Source: Cytidiella melzeri (taxonomy: Eukaryota; Basidiomycota; Agaricomycetes; Polyporales; Irpicaceae). From it: DNA of 54,726 nucleotides. Below the pieces are notes generated by a model. That model was given only the letters and a program-made list of their open reading frames with translations, was not told where the DNA came from and did no database searches. Positions 1 through 10,496 of this stretch are shown piece by piece (the stretch's first letter is position 1; the number at the start of each line of letters is the position of its first letter). Made by a program: the position numbers and the translations under genes. The stretch is from NCBI GenBank assembly GCA_022592445.1, contig JABYQR010000304.1, positions 1 through 54,726 of the forward strand, given 5' to 3'.

Positions 1-927
1 GGTAGCCTGGTGGATCTGGACGTTCTTAGCGTTCAGCCAGACCATGCCCACTGGAAGACACGTGGAGATCGCTTCTCAGATTCGTAGAGTTGCTTCATCT
101 TTTCTTTGCTTAGACAAAGAGCTGCTTCGGTCTCTTTGCGTACTCGAGCCATATTGTCAAGGTGCTCATCTAGCAACGGGATATTGCTTTGCTTGCCAAC
201 TGGTATGGTGAAGTCGGGGCAATATCTGTAGATGACCTCAAACGGTGTTTGTGAATTACTCGCGAGTTGAGTGCAAACTCAGCTGCCGGCAGATGATCGA
301 CCCAGTCGTCTTGTTGTTGCTGACAGAATAGACGCAGATGCTGTTCAATGTCCTGGTTTTGCGTTCGACTTGCCATTTCCTTGCGGATGATAGGCGGTCG
401 TAAAACCAGTCTCTATGCCTAGGCGTGATAGAGCGCACGCATGAAGCGCGCTGCAAACTGGGGTCCTCGTCAGAGAACACCTTCTTGGGAATGCCGTGAA
501 GTCGGAATACTTCTTTTAGTGTAGATCAGCAATCCCCTCAGCGTTAACCTTAGTAGTAGTAGGGATGATGTGCGTTTGATCAGAGTAGTGGTCGACGTAG
601 ACCGCGATCAATCAAATCCCTTAGATGGTGGCAGCTGAGTGATGAGATCTACACCACGTGTTCCCAAGGTCCTGGCCAGAGTTTCCTGAGGCTGTAGTAC
701 TGCTTTAGGGTGGGAGCTGACTTGTAGCTTGACAGCGATCACACCTAGTACGTAAGTCTCTATGAAGGCATTCATCTTCGGCCACCAATAGTGTCGTGAG
801 ACTAGCTCTATGGTGCCGTGTTTGCCCGGATGACCAGCCGCGGGTGTGTCATGGCAAGATTTGACTATTTCGTAACGGAGCTCTTTGTTTTAGGGATATA
901 GAGTTTCCCCTGTAATAGATGAGTCCG
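1..927 (-). pseudogene. pol: Ty3-A integrase, heavily decayed
   Basis: After RNase H the minus strand should encode the HHCC finger and DDE core of integrase. I can only read fragments between stops. At 376-170 the segment NQDIEQHLRLFCQQQQDDWVDHLPAAEFALNSR is a typical end of the Ty3 integrase core, with the catalytic Glu region just before it. Between 900 and 400 short stretches (SDGLIYYRG near 920, HDTIGG near 790) resemble the finger region but are broken. A chromodomain, if any, would be left of the window. Confidence 0.7.
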
Positions 928-2390
928 TCACTCTCTTCCCATTAAGTAAACCGCCGACAAGTTTGCGAGGACCCTTCTTTCAAGGGTAGCAAGAGCTTGT
1001 GCGACTTCTGCTTCTTGTTCCGTGCATTCTCGGATCTTTGATTCGAGTGGAGAAGCAGTGGCAAGTGCACTGGTAGCAAGGATCCGGAAATGTTCCGGTT
1101 TCAGTACCACCTGATCCTTGTTGTCTTCTTTGTCCGTGACAGTATGTGAGTGAAGACGAGAGAGAGGATCAGCGTGTATCATGGTACTACCGGGCTTGTA
1201 TACCAACACGAAGTCAAAGTCAGCCAAAAGTAATCACCAACGTGCTTGACGTCGAGTGAATGTTGCGCAGTCTTCCAGTACTGCAGGTTTGCGTGATCTG
1301 TCCAGATCTCAAACGGTTCCTTGAGCCCCTCAAGGTAGTGACGCCAATCTTTGAGAGCCTCGGTGATGGCTGACATCTCCCGATCAAAGATTTTGTAGTT
1401 ACGCTCTGCTTCAGTCATAGATGCGGACCGGTAGGCGATAGGGTGGTAGAATCCATCTTCCTTCGATTTCTGGGAGATGATTCCACCGGTTGCATAGCCT
1501 GAGGCATCGACTTCTAGACGTGTAGGGAGTTCAGGGTCCCAGACTGCCAAGATAGGCTTAGTAGTAAAGGCCTTCTTTAGCAGCGTGAAGGCAGTCTCTT
1601 GTGCTGGACCCCAGACGAACAGTACATCCTTCTTAGTAAGGTTGTGTAGAGGCCGTGCGTGCTTTGAGAAGGCTTGAATGAAGTGTCGGTAGAAGTTGGC
1701 AAACCCTATGAACCCTCTTACTTCTTTGAGGTTCTTGGGTGTGGGCCACGTTGAAACTGCTTGGACTTTGACAGGGTCCATAGCTACTTCGCCAGTGCAA
1801 ATGATCAACCCGAGGTACTCGATCTCAGATTTCTCAAACTCGCACTTTTCCGGCCGAAGATACAGATTGTGTTGCTGAAGTCGCTCGAGGACTTCATGAA
1901 CAACCTTGCGGTGCTCTGTCAGGTTGTTACTCCAGATCAAGATGTCATCTAGATAGACAGCCACCTTGCCCTTGGCGACTAGGTCGGTGAAGATATTGTC
2001 CATCAGAGCTTGAAAGATAGCGGGTGAGTTTGTGAGACCAAAGAACAAGACTTTAGGTTCAAAGAGTCCTTGGTTGGTAACGAACACTGCTTTGTACTCG
2101 TCTCCTTCTTTGATTCGGACATTGTGATATCCACAACGAACATCAAATTTGGTGAAGATCTTTGCACCCTTGAGCTTGTTGATAATGTCGGTAGCAAGCG
2201 GTAGTGGGTAACAATTCTCTACAGTGATGTCGTTGAGTTTGCGGTAGTCCTGAATAAGTCGGAGTTTGTTGTCCTTCTTTTTGATGAAGAAGACTGGAGA
2301 AGCCATTGGAGACTTAGAAGGCGTGATGTAACCTTTTGATAGGTTCTCCTGAATGAATTTGTCAAGCTCAGCTTGTTCATTCAGGGGCAT
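928..2390 (-). pseudogene. pol: Reverse transcriptase-RNase H of Ty3-A
   Basis: The 403-residue open stretch 2390-1179 is a recognisable Ty3 RT and RNase H. Seen in order: KKKDNKLRLIQDYRKLN (RT domain 2), FTKFDVRCGYHNVRI with the first catalytic Asp, LFFGLTNSPAIFQ, the polymerase active site AVYLDDILIWS, YLGLIICTGEVAMDP, and the connection region. RNase H follows with its first Asp in LEVDASGYATGG and the TDHANLQYW block. Near 1230 the frame shifts by one; the conserved continuation LADFDFVLVYKPGSTMIHADPLSR lies in the 928-1227 frame. The first Met listed is only the start of the open stretch, because RT is made as part of a polyprotein. All catalytic residues I can see are kept, so decay is by small indels rather than long RIP-like damage. 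Confidence 0.93.
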
Positions 2391-3247
2391 AGGATAAACT
2401 TTCGATTTGATCGTCTCAGGAGCGTCTGGTTTGAGATCAATCGAATGGTCCCAGGGCTGATGCTGGGGTAGCCGATTAGACTCTTCCTCAGAGAAGACTT
2501 CAGCGTGTCTGTGATACTCTGATGGAACAATGTCTTCGAAGGAGCGCTGAGCTTTAGCTTCGTTTGTTTGGCAGCAAGCTTAGTAGAGTAGGTGAAGCCG
2601 GCCATACACCAGACTTCGTCAGTGGTGTCTTGGATGATACCGGCTTTAACCCACTGCCTACGTTCTTTGCAATTACCGTCAACCTTCTGGAAAGGTTTGT
2701 TAGGAGATTCTTCCGAGCCGCTTGGAATTGTCATTTCTCCTTTTTTCCAGTTGACGGTAGGGTTTACGCGTTTGAGCCATGGTAGCCCAAGAATAACATC
2801 TTCTGGACCTAAGTCCGTGACGAGAAACTCCGCCTTTTCCATGTGATCTCTGACTGTGAGTGTAAGGCGAACGAAGTGCGTTCATCCGCCAGCTTTATTC
2901 TTAGTTCCGTCAATGTTATGCAATGAGATGACCCTTTCGAGCGGGTGCTGAATAATCTTATGCTTCTTGACAAACTGGTGACTGATGAATAAAGCCGTAG
3001 CTCCTGAATCGATCATAGCAGGAACGCGAATGCTTCTATTCAGACCTTTAACTAGTACATGTACACGGAAATGAGATGATAACCAATCTAGCAACGACAT
3101 AGTACATGAGGAGATAGTAGACAAAGGGCATGGAGTAGACATTGTACACGAAGAAGACGAGGCAGAAGACGAGGAAGGCAACAAAGGAGACAGGGACAGG
3201 GTACCGGGGGGACTTGCAGCTGTGGCTGTGTCACGAGTCTGTTTCAA
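2381..3247 (-). pseudogene. pol: Pol N-terminus of Ty3-A: protease and linker, frame-broken
   Basis: This stretch opens in a different frame from gag at the T-run near 3245. After a Ser/Pro-rich linker it shows the retropepsin-type site AMIDSGATALFIS (around 3020-2980), with the catalytic Asp in DSG. The frame stops at 2882. It resumes in another frame from about 2842 with FLVTDLGPEDVILGLPWL, the conserved second half of Ty3 proteases. After about 2550 the protein expected to lead into RT is found in yet another frame, the one read by the RT ORF. At least two small indels are therefore needed between protease and RT. The protease would cut Gag-Pol into mature parts; as sequenced it cannot be made in one piece. 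Confidence 0.8.
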
Positions 3248-4482
3248 AAAACCGCATTGATTTTGGCTGCCATCTCATCCATTTGCTTCTTTTGGATGTC
3301 AAGCATGTCCTTGAGTGCCGCAATCTTAGCATCCTTGTCATTGGATGCGTCTTGCTTTGCCGGGGTAGTAGTTGACGAGGTAGCAGCGACTTTTTGTCCC
3401 TTAGGGATGCCTTGAAGCCGTTTCAGGCAAACCGCCCCCCAGTGACCGGTACCACCGCAGTGGTTGCAAACCGGGTCATCAGGGTGCTTCGAGTCCCTCT
3501 TCTTGTGGTTCTCGGATCCACAAACCGAGCAGCACTTGCTTATCTCCTTCTTCCATTTCTGGAAGATCTCCTGCTTGCCCAGACCCGCAAAGAGCGAGTC
3601 AAACGAGGCAGAGAAGCGGGACGCGTCAATCTCCATTGCGTTGGGATCACGGAACGCTTGCTGGTGGGACTTGCTGTGCCCCGAGAAACTGTCCACCATG
3701 ACCTTGCCCGTGTTGTTTTGCAAATCGGCGAGCTGAGCATCAACTGCCTTGCACTAGTCCTTGAGAGCGTTGTAGGTAGCAGCGCGGGTTTGAAAGTACG
3801 AGACACGTTGAAAGTACTCGGTGCTCAAGCTCGACTTGAGACAATCAAAGAGGTCCTGCTGGCTCCAGCCAGTGCGAGGGGCCCAGGTCTCAAACTCGGA
3901 GATGTGGGCGGCAAAGGTCTTATTGCCTTGCTTCATGTTGGCTATTTTTGTTTTAGCCTCCATAACAGCATCTATAGGCTCAAATTTGGCTTTGAAAGCC
4001 TCGATAAACGTATCCCAGCTGTTGCCAAAAGCTGGTTTACTACTGGCCAGCTTCTCAATACGAGGGCGAGCCCAGTCGGCAGTGTTGTCCTGCATGAACG
4101 ATAGGGCGCTGGTGATGAGTTTGTGAGGATCAAAGATCCTCGCGCCATTGTTGTCCACCCGGACCTGTCCTTGTGCGTCCTGCTGGAAAAATGCCTTGCC
4201 CTGGTTCTGGGCCCAGACAATGAAAGCATGTTGGAAAAGCCTTGCTTCCAATGATGTCTTTCCCTTAAAAGAGACCGGCTTCTCAACAATACTCCGTTCT
4301 CGGGACATGTGCGTTGCTGCGGCGATGGCTGGTGCCTGGGCAGCTGTCAAGGCAGCCACCTGATTGGTGAGATCCACCATTCTTTGCGTCAGGATGCCAA
4401 ACATGTTTAGGATATCCTGGGCGCTCAGGTTGGCAGCTGGGGCAGCGGCTGGGGCGGCTTCGGGAGCAGCGTTCTGGTCCAT
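3244..4482 (-). pseudogene. gag: gag of Ty3-A (one nonsense codon)
   Basis: Gag is the structural protein that packages element RNA into cytoplasmic particles. The frame opens with ATG at 4482. Its N-terminal part is rich in Ala, Pro and Gln; a Gag-like helical region follows, with a FKGK...W.....F...F motif typical of Ty3 Gags. A single TAG at 3754-3756 interrupts a frame that otherwise continues to 3244. Near the C-terminus are a degenerate Cys/His box (CSVCGSENH) and a good CCHC zinc knuckle (CNHCGGTGHWGAVC), the RNA-binding signature. The C-terminus has a short heptad-like coiled coil (DMLDIQKKQMDEMAAKI). The frame ends in a T-run, GTTTTTTGA, overlapping the pol frame by a few bases, as expected for a -1 frameshift. 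Apart from the one stop the gene is well preserved. Confidence 0.85.
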
Positions 4483-4727
4483 GTCTTCCTTGGTGATGAG
4501 GAGGAGATTGTCTTCGTTTGGAGTCTGGTGGTGCTCAGAGTAGTACTCGCTGTTGACCGCTTCTGTTGGGTCTGCCTGAGTGTACCGATTTGGGCACGGT
4601 TGTTTGTCACACTCGTAGAATATGCCTTTGTAGAAGTGGTTGTCTGTGACCGTGCTCTAATTGAAGAAGTGTATGTAATTGTAGCAGGGGAGGCTAGACA
4701 ACGTGATGGGCAAAAACTGTGGACTGT

Positions 4728-5529
4728 CTAGATGCACTCAAAGTAGCTATCACTATTGACTACGTTAAGTTGTGCTAAAACTCTATTGTAGTTTTTACGA
4801 AGCTGCTTGAAGGAAACTTTCCCAATTGCTTTACAACCCCAGTCCAGGAGCTGCCACTCGCGGTCTGCTGTGACGGGAGCAAGTTCGTTGACTCGGTTGA
4901 GGAAGCGATTAACCTTGTTGACAAGGTAAAGCAGTGCGCAACGGTGGTCGGGATTGGCGCGGTTCAGGAGTTCTTCAAGCTCTGTGGGAGCTTGCAGGCG
5001 AGTGCGGACAGCGGTAACCTTCGGCTTGAAGATGCTGACAAGGTCAACCAGTGATAACTTCTTGAAGTCTATCAATACCAGTTTGGGTGCGGCGGGAGCA
5101 GGAGTGGGTGGGGGAAGCTTAGCGAACCACTCAGAGAGAGTTGGCTTGTGGGTTTGCTGCTCAGCTAGAGTGTGAGCACGTTCCTTGGCTTCACGTTCTC
5201 TGTATGCTCGGGCAGAAGCGCAAAGTTGTCGATTTTCCTCGTAAGAGGGGACAGTGAGGGTGATGCCTTCGACAGGCGGCTTCTTTAATACGTACTTCGC
5301 GACGTTGACAAAGTCTTTGTCAGACCAGTGATGAGGTTGACCGCTCTTACGCTTGGCAGCGAGAGCGTCGAGGAAAGATGTTGGAAGGCACCTCTTGAGC
5401 TGAGGCTCAGTGGTAGTGAGGTCCTTGTTGAAACAGGGGCGCGTGTCTTTAGGCACTAAACAACATGTAGGGGGTGAAAACGGACGACGTAAGTGTAGCT
5501 CAACGGTATGGAGAGACTGAAGACGTACT
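4728..5529 (-). CDS. Unknown first protein of Ty3-A, start codon made by splicing
   Basis: I do not recognise this 242-residue protein. No ATG opens the frame in genomic sequence: the first in-frame codon is GTG at 5456-5454. A predicted intron at 5456-5528 (73 nt, donor GTACGT, acceptor TTTAG) joins A5529 to TG5455-5454, giving ATG CCT AAA GAC. Element B has the same arrangement and a related protein. The two share MPK[D/E] at the start, a central run rich in Ala, Arg and Glu, the tryptic-looking block REWQLLDWG.KAIG, and end at the same point. It has no zinc knuckle, aspartate protease or RT motif, and no obvious signal peptide or membrane span. It lies between the LTR and gag, where a Gag-fused or separately expressed accessory protein would sit. 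It ends at TAG 245 nt before the gag ATG, so it is a separate protein unless a further intron joins them. Confidence 0.72.
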
Positions 5530-5718
5530 CGTCAAACAGGAGTAAACTTTTTTAAATGGTAGAAATGGGGGAATCCAGGGTTTCACAACGATCTCAACCT
5601 AATGTCACGGAGACAGAGCTCAACGTAGCAACTAGGGACACGATGTGGACAACAACAACGAGGTGGTGGCAGGCGTGTAGCACAATGCTCTCACCAACTA
5701 TAAACCTTATTCAGGTAG

Positions 5719-5785
5719 CTAGCCCAGTAAAGACCAAGTTAGTATTTGTACTACCAGCTATATAGTACAAGAGGGGGTGGCTTAC
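5719..5785 (-). other. Predicted LTR-leader intron bounded by a direct repeat
   Basis: A 20-bp sequence (plus strand CTAGCCCAGTAAAGACCAAG) occurs at 5719-5738 and 5786-5805, period 67. On the minus strand the first copy ends CTAG and is followed at once by GTAAGCC; the second copy ends CTAG. Splicing from that GT to that AG removes 67 nt, exactly one repeat unit. The truncated LTR at 42559-43250 keeps the arrangement (copies 42677-42696 and 42745-42764, period 68). Size and donor fit fungal introns; use is inferred. Confidence 0.55.
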
Positions 5786-5840
5786 CTAGCCCAGTAAAGA
5801 CCAAGAGGTCGAGATGGGGGGCTAGGAGCGTACATGTAGC

Positions 5841-5852
5841 AGTATATATAGA
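5841..5852 (-). promoter_or_regulatory. TATA box of the Ty3-A LTR
   Basis: The minus strand reads TCTATATATACT about 240 nt before the LTR end. The matching site in the second LTR copy (about 42800-42810) keeps TATATA. Transcription would start roughly 30 nt downstream, which places the intron-like segment 5719-5785 inside the transcribed R/U5 part. The start site is inferred. Confidence 0.6.
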
Positions 5853-7103
5853 CTTCAGGGACCTGCGCACAGACCATGTTGAGGTCAGGCTTTGCAAGAA
5901 GCCGTGTGAACAAAGAACAAAAGAACTACCTAAAGGAGAACAATAGCTATTGTCTAGACCTTGCCAAGAACTCTACTTGTGAGAGAATCTATCTAAAAGG
6001 AGACCAACTATTATATTCCATTCCCACACCTGTGAGAACATCCTTCCATAAAGATAAGGAGAACAATAGGGAAAGAATAAAAGGAGTTGATGTGAACGGT
6101 GACGTCAAACCCTAGCTATGGGCTGAGCCATGTGCGTGTAGCCATGTGGGCTTACTTAAGCTAAGTCACATGCCAGTGTGACGTAGTAGCAAGTAATGTG
6201 ACCGTGTGGAGCGTCTAAGCCACGTGATACGGGCGCTTAGTAGACGTGAAAAGGGAGTTTATGCAGAGAAGGTTGCAACTGAGCTGCAGCCCGGAGTTTT
6301 ACAGATAAAAACAAGAGGTAAATTGCAAAAATTAAGGGCTAGTCAGGCCATCCATGACAGGTCCCACCGGCAATTTGTTGCTAAATTTTAACAACATGGG
6401 GTGTCACGGTCACAACCCATGCCCGCTACGGCCGTAAAGGTACAGTAAGTTTCTGGAGTAGAGCATGGAGATGAAGATTGTTTGACATGCATCCTGTTCT
6501 CAATGGTGTTAAACTATGTTAGATAACCTAAATATAATTTGGTAAACTGCAGGAGCAGGGTTACAAGTGATTATGTTATTGATAGCAAATTGAATAAATC
6601 ACATAGCATGAAATAGTTGGTTGGACCTGTAACTTTGCTAGCAAAAGCAACCTCAGTAAACAACTCTGTTCCTGGGAAGGATCTTGCCAAGCCATCTGGT
6701 CATGAATATTGGCTGTATTATGGGCATTTGCTATAGGTGACACCTTTGATAGGCAACTTGATCTGCGATGAAGTGACTGTAGTACAATTGATAAGTTTGG
6801 TTGCGTAAAAGGAGACACACATTGATGAAGGGAGTCACCAATAGTAGCAAGGGGCTTGATTTATCTTGTCATTAATCTTGTGCTGTGTTCACTGCTGATT
6901 CTACAAAATTATTTGCTTCGGGAACAAAGGGCTTGAGAGTGTCTCATCAGATCAATTGCCAGAACATGTCACATGTGTCCTGCTGATGTCTGAACTGCCT
7001 CAGCCCCACTAGAACTGCCACAAGCTGTGTTCTGATTGTTACTCCTGCCTATAGAGCAACTAGTGGTTGTGAAACTATGTGGAACACTCAAATGCAGTGC
7101 TTG

Positions 7104-7828
7104 TGTCACAGATTTTCAATGTTTCTACAAGACTTGCCTTACCAGGCAACGGTATTATTGGGAATATTTAAGCGCTTGTCAAGCGCTTATCCAGCGCTTA
7201 TCTGGTGTCTATTTAGGCGCTTATCCAGCGCTTATCTGGCGCTTATCAGGCGCCTATTCCGGCGCTTATTCTCAGTGCCTATCAATTGATGCGCTGATGC
7301 GCTTCCTGTCTCTGATGCGCTGATGCGCTCCTTTCCTTATATGTGTATCACATGATAGAACTCTCTGGAACCTTGTGGAACTTGCTGGAACTATGATGTC
7401 ATAGTATAGAACATTCCATTAGATGACGTCATAGTTCATAGAACCTTCTGGAAAAGTCTAGCCTTGTCTTAGAACAAGCTAGAACAAGTCTAGCCTTGGA
7501 GCTGGTTCATGGGGTCAGGTCATGGGGACAATTGCTATTGGTTGATTATTGAAGTGGCACCACTAGGGCATAGGGCATGCTTAGTAAGGTAGATTACTTC
7601 GCTTACTCATGTAGGTAATAGGGGTCTTAGGGTAGTACCTGGGGTCCTCCCCTTCATGTATATATAGAGGCACTCCTGAGGGCATATCCCCTCAGTCTTA
7701 TCCACTCTGTTGAACCAGGACTACTCAGTACCCACCAGTACTTCGCTCACCACCACTCTTACTCTCTATCTCACCACATCCCCCTCAAGTTAACCAACTT
7801 ATCTGGTGAGTGTAGCATTACTGTTACA
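7104..7828 (+). repeat. Solo LTR (725 bp, family 2) in the left arm
   Basis: Ends are TGTCACAG ... CTGTTACA, an imperfect inverted repeat. It is flanked by a perfect 5-bp target duplication, GCTTG, at 7099-7103 and 7829-7833, and it splits one 143-bp repeat unit cleanly. A TATATATA box is at 7659-7666 and a donor-like GGTGAGTG lies near the 3' end (7805). The U3 part contains an array of AGCGCTTATCC-type short repeats. No internal region remains. Family members are at 10497-11187 and 49062-49786. Confidence 0.88.
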
Positions 7829-8395
7829 GCTTGCTGCTGATGCAACCATGTCCTGTTGATGTCTGAACTGCCTCAGCCCCATTAGAACTGCCACAGACCA
7901 TGTTCTGATTCTAACTCCTCCTTGAAGAGCAACTAATGGTTGTGAAACTTTGTGCAACAATCCAATGCAGTGCTTGCTGCTGATGCAACCATGTCCTGTT
8001 GATGTGATGTATGAACTGCCTCCCCCCCATTGAAACTGCCACAGGCTGTGTTCCAACAGTGACTCCTGCTTAGAGAGCAACTAACAGTTGTGAAATGTTG
8101 TGCCACAATCAGATACAGTACCCACTACTAATGCAGCCATAAATTACCATTGTCCAAGAATGTAGGGGTTGAGAATCTGTAGTTAGCTTCCAAAGTACTG
8201 GTAATTCCTGCTCAGAGCCAATACTATGTGTGGCATGTCTTATAATTGTATTCCTTTTTCAGAGAGCAAGCAATGTCTGTAGATTGCTGCAACATTTCTC
8301 CATAACATGCTCAATTCCACTTCAATTGACAGGATGTTTGTACCAGGAATTTGCCACAACATAGGGCTATACAATGGTGTAGAATATGTACATAC

Positions 8396-8997
8396 AGTCA
8401 AACCCCTCTTAACTCATACCCCTTATACCCCATAACCCCTCAAAACCCATATAATTCTCAGTTGACCAACTCGGTCTGCAGAGAAATCCAGTCAAAAACC
8501 CATAACCCCCTGATACTCCATAATCCATGCCTTTTAGGAATGAAAACCCCATACTTTTGATATATTTTCTGGCTTTCAGGACATATATGTAGTCTTAAAT
8601 GTCTGTATCCATAACAACTTTCTTTTGGCTGCGAGCAGACTACGTATGAAGTGTCTCGGGCAACAATTTGAGGGCACACATAAGATACTGATGATGAATA
8701 AAACTGGGATAGCATCATGAATAAGTCCTGCTTTACAATTCCTGAAGAATGAAGAAGAATTGTTCCAGTGTGCTCCAGCACATTGATGCCTTTTCAGATG
8801 TGGCCTTTTTGTCCCCCAAAGTGTGGGAATTCGATGGCAGAATACAGACAATAACAGTATCAATAACACAATAATGGTACAGCTGATGGCATCACACTGG
8901 CCTTGTTATCAGCCCTTTATAACTTTGTATCAGATCACTTTTGCAATCAAAATGCAGTTTTTGAATTTTACCAACTGCATGTGGGTACCACTCTGTA
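8396..8997. other. Loop of the fold-back element, no gene
   Basis: Unique sequence between the arms. It starts CAGTCAAACCCCTCTTAACT, which resembles the end of a pogo/Fot1-type transposon, and is CCCATA/ACCCC-rich for about 150 bp. I found no matching inverted end at the other side and no credible ORF. Confidence 0.4.
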
Positions 8998-9308
8998 CAT
9001 ATAATACACAATTGGATAGCCCTATCTTGTGGCAACATCCTGGTACAAACATCCTGTCAATTGAAGTGGAATTGAGCAAGTTATGGAAAAATGTCATCCA
9101 GACTCAGACTCAAACTCCACTCCTGCTGGCAAATGATGTCAAATTCTGGTCAGGTACATGCAGCAATCTACAGACATTGCTTGCTCTCTTAAAAAGGAAT
9201 ACAAATATAAGACATGCCACACATAGTATTGGCTCTGAGCAGGAATTACCAGTACTTTGGAAGCTAACTACAGATTCTCAACCCCTACATTCTTGGACAA
9301 TGGTAATT

Positions 9309-9890
9309 TATGGCTGCATTAGTAGTGGGTACTGTATCTGATTGTGGCACAACATTTCACAACTGTTAGTTGCTCTCTAAGCAGGAGTCACTGTTGGAAC
9401 ACAGCCTGTGGCAGTTTCAATGGGGGGGAGGCAGTTCATACATCACATCAACAGGACATGGTTGCATCAGCAGCAAGCACTGCATTGGATTGTTGCACAA
9501 AGTTTCACAACCATTAGTTGCTCTTCAAGGAGGAGTTAGAATCAGAACATGGTCTGTGGCAGTTCTAATGGGGCTGAGGCAGTTCAGACATCAGCAGGAC
9601 GTGGTTGCATCAGCATAGAACACTGCCTTTGATTCTTCCATACAGTTTCACAACCACCAGTTGCTCTATAAGCAGGAGTAACAATCAGAACACAGCTTGT
9701 GGCAGTTCTAGTGGGGCTGAGGCAGTTCAGACATCAACAGGACATGGTTGCATCAGCAGCAAGCACTGCATTTGAGTGTTCCACATAGTTTCACAACCAC
9801 TAGTTGCTCTATAGGCAGGAGTAGCAATCAGAACACAGCTTGTGGCAGTTCTAGTGGGGCTGAGGCAGTTCAGACATCAGCAGGACACAT
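9309..9890 (+). repeat. 143-bp tandem repeats in the right arm
   Basis: About four units. The anchor GTTGCATCAG falls at 9461, 9604 and 9747, exactly 143 bp apart, and a diverged unit begins near 9312. Each unit also contains GTTTCACAAC, GTTGCTCT and a GGCAGTTC box. The left arm holds the inverted equivalents at about 6965-7103 and 7829-8130, with one unit fewer. Confidence 0.8.
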
Positions 9891-10496
9891 GTGACATGTT
9901 CTGGCAATTGATCTAATGAGACACCCTCAAGCCCTTTATTCTTGAAGCAGGTAACTTTCCCCAGAATCAGCAGTGAACACTGCACAAGAATAATGACAAG
10001 ATAGACAAAGCCCCTTGCTACCATTGGTGACTACTGCACCAATGTATGGCTCCTTTTCCCGCAACCTGATAAGTTTACTACAGTCACTTTATCCCAGATC
10101 AAATTGCTTATCAAAGGTGTCACCAGTGGCAAATGCCTGTAATACAGTCAATATTCATGACCAGATGGCTTGCCAAGGTCTTTACCATGAACAGAGTTGT
10201 TTACTGAGGTTCTCTTTGGTGACAAAGTCACAGGTGCAATTAACTATTTCATGCTGTATGATTTTAATAACATAATCACTTGTAACTCTGCTCCTGCACT
10301 TTACCAAATTGTATATAGGTTATTCAATAGAGTTCAACACCATTAAGAGAAGAACACATGTCAAACAATCTTTATCTCCATGCTCTGCTCCACAAACATG
10401 TCTCAATTCTGTACTCACACCCATTGTTGCAATTCAAACAATACAGCACAGTCCCTCTTAATTCCTGAATCATTGTGTGCTCCAGTGAAGACAACC

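Larger units (their letters stand above)
1..6414 (-). mobile_element. Ty3/gypsy LTR retrotransposon A (3' end outside the window)
   Basis: Reading leftward the order is 5' LTR, leader, a first ORF unlike Gag, gag with zinc knuckles, aspartic protease, reverse transcriptase, RNase H and integrase. Protease-RT-RNase H-integrase order defines Ty3/gypsy. The 3' LTR lies beyond position 1. Gag has one nonsense codon, pol has several frame breaks, and the integrase is the most decayed part, so this copy is not autonomous as it stands. The LTR/leader junction, ending CCGTGACA then TTAGGT, is shared with element B at the right edge. I see no TGG-type tRNA primer site right after the LTR; a self-priming or displaced site is possible but untested. 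Confidence 0.93.
5603..6414 (-). repeat. 5' LTR of Ty3 element A
   Basis: On the minus strand the LTR starts TGTGACCGTGACACC and ends CTCCGTGACA, giving imperfect inverted ends TGTGACCG / TGTCACGG. The outer 3' border is fixed by the leader motif shared with element B. A second, truncated copy of the same LTR lies at 42559-43250. It carries a TATA-type box on the minus strand at 5841-5852 and an intron-like segment at 5719-5785. Confidence 0.85.
6450..10405. repeat. Fold-back element: long inverted repeat with a 0.6-kb loop
   Basis: Left arm 6450-8395 (interrupted by the LTR at 7104-7828) is the reverse complement of right arm 8998-10405. For example, the text around 6450-6590 reappears inverted at 10260-10405, and 8130-8345 inverted at 9060-9325 apart from an extra stretch in the right arm. 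Without the LTR the arms are about 1.2 and 1.4 kb. Near the loop they are almost identical, towards the tips more diverged. Parts of both arms are 143-bp tandem repeats. No transposase reading frame is visible; the ORFs in the arms mirror each other and are antisense copies. The form is that of a fold-back transposon or an inverted duplication of a repeat-rich element. Confidence 0.8.

Noticed and set aside
5876..6115. 79-residue ORF in the Ty3-A LTR, also present in the copy at 42834-43061
   Set aside because: The similarity is explained by the LTR being the same repeat; the two frames diverge at their ends after indels and there is no family motif.
7799..8080. Minus-strand ORF with a near-identical plus-strand twin at 9370-9618
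   Set aside because: Both are the same stretch of the fold-back tandem repeat in opposite arms; the left one starts inside the LTR border. Identity reflects the palindrome, not coding constraint.
8396..8460. Pogo/Fot1-like transposon end at the loop start
   Set aside because: Only one end resembles such a terminal repeat; no partner end or transposase found.
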